Positions 56,301-64,000 of a stretch of DNA of 64,000 nucleotides are shown piece after piece. A program made the translations under genes and the position numbers. The notes under the pieces were generated by a model. The model was not told the origin of the DNA. It was given only the letters and a program-made list of their open reading frames with translations, and made no database searches. The first letter of the stretch is position 1. Every line of letters starts with the position of its first letter. Source of the DNA: Cerrena zonata (taxonomy: Eukaryota > Basidiomycota > Agaricomycetes > Polyporales > Cerrenaceae); assembly GCA_038087015.1 (NCBI GenBank), contig JASBNA010000007.1, positions 1,426,001-1,490,000 on the forward strand, read 5' to 3'.

Positions 56301-59300
56301 TTCAGAGTAGAGGGCGTCGAGGCGTTGGGAGAATGCGGCGAGACTTTCTTGCAATACACGTTCTCGTGATTCAGCAGACTTATCGTGGGTTTTGAAGCTG
56401 TTGAGCAGTCCTTCGAGCTTGCTGGGAGAGAGGACCTGTTTGACCAGCTGTTGCACTTCCGCCCAATAAGAATGGAGTCTCGCAACATCGGCTCGTACGG
56501 ACGAAACTGAAGATTCCGAACTTAGATGCTTGGATACTTCTGCGAGGAGAGCCTGAAGTAAGTGGGTGGTACTATTCTGCGACTCTCCGGTTGTACGACG
56601 TGCAAGATGAAGATGCATCTCGAGCTGCATGGTGATTTCGTTGTGTTCCGCTTTGTGGAAACGCTGAGAACAACGTTGCAATGCTGCCGGATCGATCGGG
56701 GCATTGGGCACGAAAAGGTCTATCGCTACCTGGCCAAGCGTTATCCAACAAAGTCCGAGACGTGTAAATGTATCTTGTTCAGCGAGATCAGGATTCAACA
56801 TGCCCTCGAGAATAGGTGGGAATGCTTGGTGGAAGGTATCAGAGATGATGCCGTCTTTGACGTGGGTTAGCAAGCAGGTAACGCGAGGTAAGATAGTTCG
56901 CCAATGTGCCCTTGTTTCTATCAAATTCGAGATGTCTGTGAGGTCCTCTTGTGCGGACTCTAGCAAGAAGGGACTTGTAACCTTTAATGTAAGATCAACA
57001 CGGTTGTTCTGCAAATCAGGGTAGAATATCATACCAAAATGATCGTTTGTATCAAAAGCGTTCCGATGAGCTCGATACGCCTTTGTGCTCCTAGATAAGA
57101 AGCGACAGTCCAACGACATTGCTGTAGTGCAACATTATACTCGGGTAACGATCCGAGGGTTTGTTTTTCCCATTCACTGATTTCATAATCGTAAGACAAT
57201 CGTCATAACTTGGGGTGGGAGATGACCTACCAAAGATCTGTAACTCTAGAGAAAACAGCAGGTACACACAGTGATGCGGGTCCTTCGATCTACCAAGGTA
57301 TAAGTTGTAGGTTTATACTCTGATGAACAACATACATACCCCCTTCACTTGACCTGATCTCCACAAGTCTTTGTACCAGTCCCTGTAGACGTTTGCCACG
57401 AATGGTTGAATCGCTATTTTCCATGCGTCAGACTCGTGTTATTTTACGACGGAATAACACTCACGGGAGTTGGCTTTGCTAGCCCACACCATATGAGTAT
57501 ACGGTATAAGACGAGACAAACTAGAATCCATGCTGGTAAATCCGTGCTCCAACCTCTTGTGAATATTGGAAACAGTTTCCTACTAGAGGTTTAATAAAGG
57601 AGAGGCTGACAGGTTCCGAAGTACATACCTCAGTGAGGGGCATATTTGTACCGGGTAAAATACGTGCCAAAGTATCGAGTTCTGATACAAGGAGCAACAA
57701 GCTGTGTGAATCTACGGTGTCATCCGTCGGCTGTACCTCGGGCTATTTTCCAAGTTTGTTTCAGAAAATATTGAGGTAGGAAAGTTACTTACCAGGTTTA
57801 ACTGAGCTGCTAGTGAATCTAGACCCTGAATGTCATGCTTATCCGTAAGGGTGCACATAGCCATGAGTTCGTGAACGCTTGATCTCAACACTTCCCAATT
57901 GTAATATCATTAGAATTACCACATCAAAGCAGTTATAGCGTCGCACCTGGTGAAGACTTCCGCACGGCCTGGTCCATAGAAGTGATTTTGGCACGGACAT
58001 CTGGGGATTGTACGTGATATAACGCCTGCCAGATTTCCGATATCCCGTGTCCAGTTGAGAGTGACAACGTCTCCGACAAGGCAATGGCACCAGCTTGAAT
58101 AGTGCTAAATTCAGAATCCCGGAGACGATCTGTAAACCATCTAGAGATAACGTAGAGCGCCGAGAAATCTAGAGGTTCCATGGTTAGGATCTGACATAGA
58201 TATTGAGAGAAGGCCACCAGGCGAAGAAGAATATTCGTTCTCTCCTAAGGGAAGATAATATTAGTTAGTAAGAGTTAGGGTATGTAATCGAGTGACCTAC
58301 GCTCGATGATATATCAAGGTGTGTAATCTCTAGAAGTTGTTGACTAGCTTCAACCACGAGGCGGGATAATGCAGAGGCCTTAGATTTGATACGTCTGGGC
58401 ATCTCATCTAGTTTGCTTGATTGCCAGTTAACGACCGCCGGGGTATCTATAAGCGTGGACGAGGCTAAACTCTCAGTCAAGGTCTTGCTTGCCACGAATA
58501 AGCGTAGTAATAGATGGTTTGCGATAGACAGATATTGGAAAGAAGGCGTCACGACAGCCAACGACTGATACCAAGATCCAAGATCATTACGCTACACGCA
58601 AGATGAGTTAGCAGCTTCCTAATGAACGTAAGCGAATAAACAAACCTGAGCATCCAGGACCTCTAAGGGGATACCACTGGTCTCGCTCCATTGACGACGA
58701 AGGTTCTTCATTACAGCAAGCCAACGAGAGGAAGATAGAGCGCGCAACAATCCAACTGACCCTTGTGCATCCGTCGTTGTGAAGAAACGAATGAGTAACG
58801 GCAAATACGACTGTACGGCAGCTTGCGCCACGAAATGCAAGGATGCAGAGCGTGACTGTGGTGAAGATGGGATGATAGGGTATAGCTCTATGATCGAATC
58901 TAGAGGGGAATCCTCTCCAGACAAAAATGTCACCGGGAAAAGACGATCGGAGAGTGTTACTTGAGTGCTCATCCCCCGTCGGATGAAAGCATACTGCGAA
59001 TGAAGGAGTTCTTGATTACTCTTCTTAGTGAACGTCGTAGGTAGTCGCAGGTGGTCAACCACTGTACTCTGCTCTAAAACACTCTGGCTTGAGAGTAAGG
59101 CTATCTCTATCCCACGATTTCTCATGGCTCTGGAAAGGTCTCCGTATTCGGGGTTTACGCACATAAATAACCTGAAATCTGGATGTGGCTTTATGATTTG
59201 TACCTGCCCATCAATGGCACCTTTCTCGTTGAGAGTGAGGTGGCCATCGATTTCGCAAAGTGCGTTGAGGCGATCCAAGACTGAAGCACTGCAAAGATTG

Positions 59301-62300
59301 GCGTCGTCTAAGACGAGCCAATTGCCCAGCTTAAGAGCGGTTACGAGCGGACCGTCAACCCATTCGAAACGGCCAGTAGACGGTACGTTGGTGAGGTCAT
59401 TCAATAACGCAGCAAGTGGTGTTGAACCGTGAAGAGTGTCTAATATCGGACGCAGATCGGTTAATGCTTCCAGGACGTGTTGAATGAGGTCCTGCGATGG
59501 TGAAACTAGCGTTCTTTGAATGAGATTTCTGAACGTATGGAGTGGCTGGATGGCTGAACCGGAGGATGATGCGACCAATGTGTCGAGTGTCTTTAAGATC
59601 GAATCAAGTAAGCGGACCATCCGAGAATGAAAATCTACCTCCTCAAAGCTTCCAAGTAGATCATTAGCATCCGTAGCCGCATTTATAGAAATCTCGTGAA
59701 GGACCTTCCCCGACAATCTAGCCATGGTACGAAGAAGTGAAGATTTGCCAGAGTTCCGCGGTCCGGTCAAGATGGATAGCCAATTGTTCGTGAGGCAGAG
59801 ACCTAAAGATTCACCAGCTTGAAGGTGAGAATGCAAGAGGCGGCCGGAGCGTAAACTGTATGCGAATCCTTGCCTATCCATATGAAATAAACCAATTTGA
59901 ATGTGGTTTGGGGTAATCGTCGGGTGTGGTATACCAAGGAGTGTAGAGTCAGAGCCAGAAAATATGTTGTCAAAAAGTTTGTGTGCTTGAGATCGGTCAG
60001 CTTCATTCCTGAAACGTTGAGAGAAGACAGTTGGAAGGTATTGACTGGGGGTGGTCGACGGCGCACCGCGAATTAGCGAGCCCCATCGAATGACATCTCG
60101 AAGATTGAATTCCCAGGGTGAACCCTCCCGGCCGAACGTCTGCTTCGTTGTGGTTTCAATTTGTAACGAGGTAGTGAACAGGATCATTGCGCGTAGTTGT
60201 TCTACCGGAAGATCGGGGAAGAGGTGTTGGGACACAATTAGGATGTCATCGCTGGTGAGTTCTTGCACATACACCTTCGTGAATCGATTAAGGAATGATT
60301 TAGGTAAACCCTTTCGACCTCCACCCTGGTGTACTGGGTTCTGTGCAGCAAATATGCGGAAAGACGGGTGTCGTGAGAAGGATCTTCCGAGCTCTGGGAT
60401 GTAGACCGTTCCACGATGATCCAATACAGCATTCAAACCTTCCAAAATCGCTTGGGGCGCAAGATTCATCTCGTCCAGTAATACCCAATGACCTTCCTGC
60501 ATAGCGCGCAGGAACTCGGCGTCCTTCCAAGCAAATTGACCAGGGCCTTCGCCTTCGACTGGGAGGTCTGAACCAAACAGATCAATGATATCTGTCTGGT
60601 CTGAGAGATTGATGCGGCATAACTCATAGCCACAGATGTTAGCGAGAGCTGAGACCAAACTTGTCTTCCCGACACCAGGGCTGCCCTCAAGAAGAATAGG
60701 CTTAGGGAGTTGACATGCTCGAACTACTCGACTAACGTTGTCACGAGTGGTAGGCGCTTGGAAACTGAACAGGTCTGGATGACTGGCTTTCGGACCTCGA
60801 GGAAGTGCGAAAGTGCCTAGCTGGACTGTATCATCAGATGCAGGTGCAACGGTATCGCTCGTAGTGTCCAGTGGTAAGAGCTGGTGCAGTGTTGCGATTG
60901 CTTCATCCTTGAGACTTCGGATGGCTAAAGGAGAGTAAGAAGACAACTGGGGAAGTGAACCGAGCCCGTCTAAGAACGTCATATACGCTGCATGATGCTT
61001 AAAACCAATGTCAGAGAAACTTGCAATCGAAAGATGTTGTGGCTGCTTACGAAGACATCACTAAGAGATAGTGTTGATCTTTCATTTCCAAAGACTGCAT
61101 TTGAAAATTGTACCCAGGCCTGAAGGGACAATTGAGCACCTCGACCGATCACGCAATAGCTTCAAACATACCAAAATATCTCGCAAACTAATGATAGTAC
61201 GATCACCAACTTTGGCACTAAGCCAATCAGCGAATTCGAGGAGGGGATGCGTATGCGCCTTCAAGTGCTCATGCTTCCATAGACTGTTCACAATTTGATC
61301 GAGGTCACGACGATCAGAGACTGAAGGTACCCAGATTTCAGTGAATCTGTTACGGAGGGCAGGAGAGAGCTCTTTCTTCCCATAATCACCACCTGGGTTC
61401 ATAGTCGCAACTAGTTTGAATTGACTGTCTGCTGTTACAATTGGCAAGTCCGTTTCGTCATCCCCTCGTTCGGCGAGTACAACTGTACGACTAGGTTCAA
61501 GAACGCTGTTGAGTCTCTCGAGCACTGAATCATCAGCAAGGGAGATCTCGTCCATAAGGAAGACATCCCCCTTGCGCATGGCCTCGATGAGAGGACCATC
61601 ATACCACTGAAAGAGTGAGGATAGACGTAACACCTTTGAATGGAGCTTCTGAAGCTCAGCTCGGAGACTTTCGTCAAGGGTCCCCCTCTTGAGTAAAGAA
61701 TGGAGAACGGGAAGGAGTGCGTTGACATTATCAATCCTATCTACTTCTCCAACATGAGGAAGTAGTACATCGAACTCTCGCAAGACATCTGCCTCCATAG
61801 TGGCACGGTTTCTCACCGGTCGCAAACCTCCGATCAGATCAGCAGTTTCCGTGTTTTGATGACAGTTGACAGTGTACAGTTGTTTAGAGAGTACCTGAGC
61901 ATAGAGTTGACAAACAGACGTCTTTCCACAGCCAGTTTCGCCGACTAGAAGGACAGGTTCGTTGAATCGAACTGCACGAGCCACAAGAGTGAAGAGTCTC
62001 CGCATAGCAGCAGTCCAGACAATCTCGGAGGAAGGCGGGACTGGGCAACCCAAGTATTCCATAGCGTTTCGATGAGAGCCGTGAAGATCGTAGAGACGAG
62101 TTTCGTCAATTTGAACTTTCATGATAGACTCGATGATATCTTTGACGACGGTCTTGTCCTCTGCTCGACGAGCACGTTCGGCGAGAAGCATGAACCCGTT
62201 TTCCGCGAGTTCTTGGTAGTCAATAGCATCCCGCCCAGCCCATCGGAAGAGATCACGGAGAGTAGCAAAGCCGTGTTTGGTTTCAAAGATGCGACTTGTT

Positions 62301-64000
62301 TGCCGGCGTTTCTGTAGCTCTTGGAAAACGGTGACAATCTTCTGTCCATAAGAGGGTGCGATGCGACAACGTTGACAGAGGATGGTTTCGAGTTCTGCTT
62401 GTGGGACATCCTCGAAATGGACTTCAAGGAAACGATTCCGGAACGCCCGGGAAAGCACTTTACGACCTGCATATAATCCTGGAGGGTTCTGAGTAGCAAA
62501 AAGCATGAAATGAGGATGGGGTTTGACTACTTCCTGTGTCTCTGGTATCACCAGTTCTCGATTGTCGTCCAACAAACGGTTCAGTGCTTCGAGGACATCG
62601 GTGGGTGCAAGATTGAGCTCGTCCAACACAATCCAATCACCTTGTCGCAGTGCACGAACCAGAAGTCCGTCTTTGAAAACAAGTTTTCCAGTCGCAGGAT
62701 CGGACACGTAAGTGCCGATGTATTCTTGGATATCGGTATGCTCGTGGTTGTTGATGCGAATGAACCGATGACCAGTTCGTCGAGCTAAATACTCGATAGA
62801 ACTGGTCTTTCCAGCGGAAGTGGGACCTTCAATCAATACGGGGAAGCGCCGCGTGACAATGATCCTAGCTAGATCTACGAGCTTTGTCTCGACCGAGGGT
62901 GTCATGATGTAGTCTTCCATCGCGTCTTCAGGCAGAGGACCTCGTTCGAGGTAGAATGGACCGAACTTGATGAAGCTCTCCAAATGCTTGGGTGGTGAGG
63001 GATCTTTCGATAAGAGTGAACGGACGTTCCTCACGTTGGATAAAATATGCTTTTGTGCCAATGAAGTAACAATAGCCGCACTAGGCTTATCCAGCACCAT
63101 GGTGAACGCCATGAGACATCCCTCCCACAGCGCACGTCGCAGAGAATACGCCGATGCAATGTCTGAAGCGAAAGTGAGAGCGCGAGCAAGGGTGCGCATA
63201 CTGAAATGCGGCTTATGATTCGAACCGTCTGCAATTTCACGTTGCTCGGCTAACCGCCTGACTGAGGTGTAGAATTCGGCAACGTCCATAATTGCACCCT
63301 TGTCTCCGACAGCATAAGGACCAATGTAGTGTCCTACGATACTGAGCAGAGTCTCCTGGTCTGCATCTGGAGGTGGAACATCGATTTCTGAGAAACGTGA
63401 GCGAATGTTGGGTGGGAGATCCTTCTTGCCAACGTCTGTTGCGGGGTTCATACATGCGAACAAACGGAAGTCAGGGTGACGCTTTACAGGTTCAAGAGAT
63501 CCTTGTTCGGTAAGTGTAATCGACGCTGTGGGTCCATGGAGAAGACTAGAGACACATTCTAGAGTCTCGGCACTCGCCAGGTTGACTTCATCAAGTAGAA
63601 TCCTATCGAGGTAATAGTGAGTTTTTGTGCAATGTACGCGCTTTCCAAATACGTACCAATGGCCAAAGCGCAAGGCCTTCACCAAAGGTCCTTCCACAAA
63701 GTCGAAGGCAAACTTCCCATTTCCTTGAACATGCTGAATGTCAAAAGTCCGGACATCATTCTCGAACGAATCCCAAACGGCTTCAGATACGTTCAAAACA
63801 CCATGGTCAGTCTTTCTCCGCTTTCTCGGTGTTTCCCCTTCTCTTGTCACTGGTTGACTGCACCAAAAGAAATATTAGCAAGCGGTTCACGTATAGCAAG
63901 AGAATATGAACTTACGAAATGTCTTCGGCAACCTTGGCCTGTATCCTATCCTTCGCCATCTTAGCGGCTTCAAGCCACAAAGCCACAGACCTCTTCCACT
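50358..64000 (-). CDS. MDN1: Midasin / Rea1 AAA ATPase for 60S ribosome maturation, N-terminus outside window
   Basis: The minus strand is coding from the right edge to the TAG at 50358-50360, with about 15 short introns; perhaps 4250 of roughly 4900 residues are covered. Visible N to C: part of AAA2 (Walker B ILLDEVNLAS near 63600); AAA3 Walker A VLIEGPTSAGKTSS (~62.8 kb) with VLDELNLAP; AAA4 VLLVGETGCGKTSV (~61.9 kb) with FLMDEISLAD; AAA5 ILLEGSPGVGKTSL (~60.7 kb) with LLDEMNLAP; AAA6 LTGPRNSGKSSLL (~59.8 kb) with LVLDDANLC. The long helical linker runs to about 53.6 kb, followed by a Glu/Asp-rich region (52-53 kb) and a C-terminal MIDAS domain with DDSRSMS near 51010. Midasin strips assembly factors from pre-60S particles in nucleolus and nucleoplasm. 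One intron (51961-51991) is only 31 nt. Confidence 0.95.

Noticed and set aside
1..64000. CRISPR array, secondary-metabolite cluster or mating-type locus
   Set aside because: No regular spacer repeats, no PKS, NRPS or terpene synthase, and no homeodomain or pheromone-receptor gene was seen.

Overview
The window is a piece of a fungal nuclear genome, almost certainly a mushroom-forming basidiomycete (Agaricomycetes). The support is: many short introns (about 45-70 nt, GT..AG, with CTRAY-like branch points), a FunK1-type kinase, a DUF2235 hydrolase split into 18 exons, Ty3/gypsy chromovirus sequence, and housekeeping genes with fungal architecture (Cet1-type capping triphosphatase, midasin/Rea1). 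Species cannot be named from sequence alone. Gene spans below run from start to stop codon, and exons were worked out by hand from splice signals and reading-frame phase.

Layout. 1-7.5 kb: the 3' part of a Ty3/gypsy LTR retrotransposon. It has a retropepsin ORF, an in-frame UAG, a pol ORF (RT, RNase H, integrase, chromodomain), a long extra ORF in the env position (interrupted by one frame change), a duplicated polypurine tract and the 3' LTR; the 5' LTR and gag lie left of the window. 7.5-8.8 kb: no gene seen. 8.8-10.3 kb: degenerate FunK1 kinase (-). 10.8 kb: intron-containing tRNA-Gly(GCC) (-). 11.3-13.8 kb: DUF2235 hydrolase (+). 14.2-17.3 kb: two metal transporters in tandem on the minus strand, a ferroportin and a ZIP9-like zinc transporter. 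17.6-25.5 kb: two tandem secreted GH92 alpha-mannosidases (-). 26.1-27.3 kb: phytanoyl-CoA dioxygenase-like enzyme (-). 27.8-30.0 kb: a divergent pair, a small unknown protein (-) and a mitochondrial K+/H+ exchange-related protein (+). 30-37 kb: gene-poor, with a possible LTR remnant, an imperfect ~100-bp tandem duplication and a microsatellite. 37.0-40.2 kb: a large F-box protein with two apparent 1-nt frameshifts (+). 40.9-44.7 kb: a divergent housekeeping pair, mRNA 5'-triphosphatase (-) and branched-chain keto acid dehydrogenase E1-alpha (+). 46.8-48.7 kb: a single-pass membrane protein (+). 49.4-49.7 kb: a small basic protein (-). 50.4-64 kb: midasin (-), running off the right edge, with most of the AAA ring, linker, acidic region and MIDAS domain visible.

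How the genes relate. Most are independent housekeeping genes. Functional neighbourhoods are limited to the metal-transporter pair and the GH92 tandem duplicate. The most unusual material is in the retrotransposon: a UAG with a textbook readthrough context between protease and reverse transcriptase, an additional ORF preceded by a splice-acceptor-like site, and a microhomology-bounded duplication of the polypurine tract. I did not see a defence island, a biosynthetic cluster or a CRISPR-like array.
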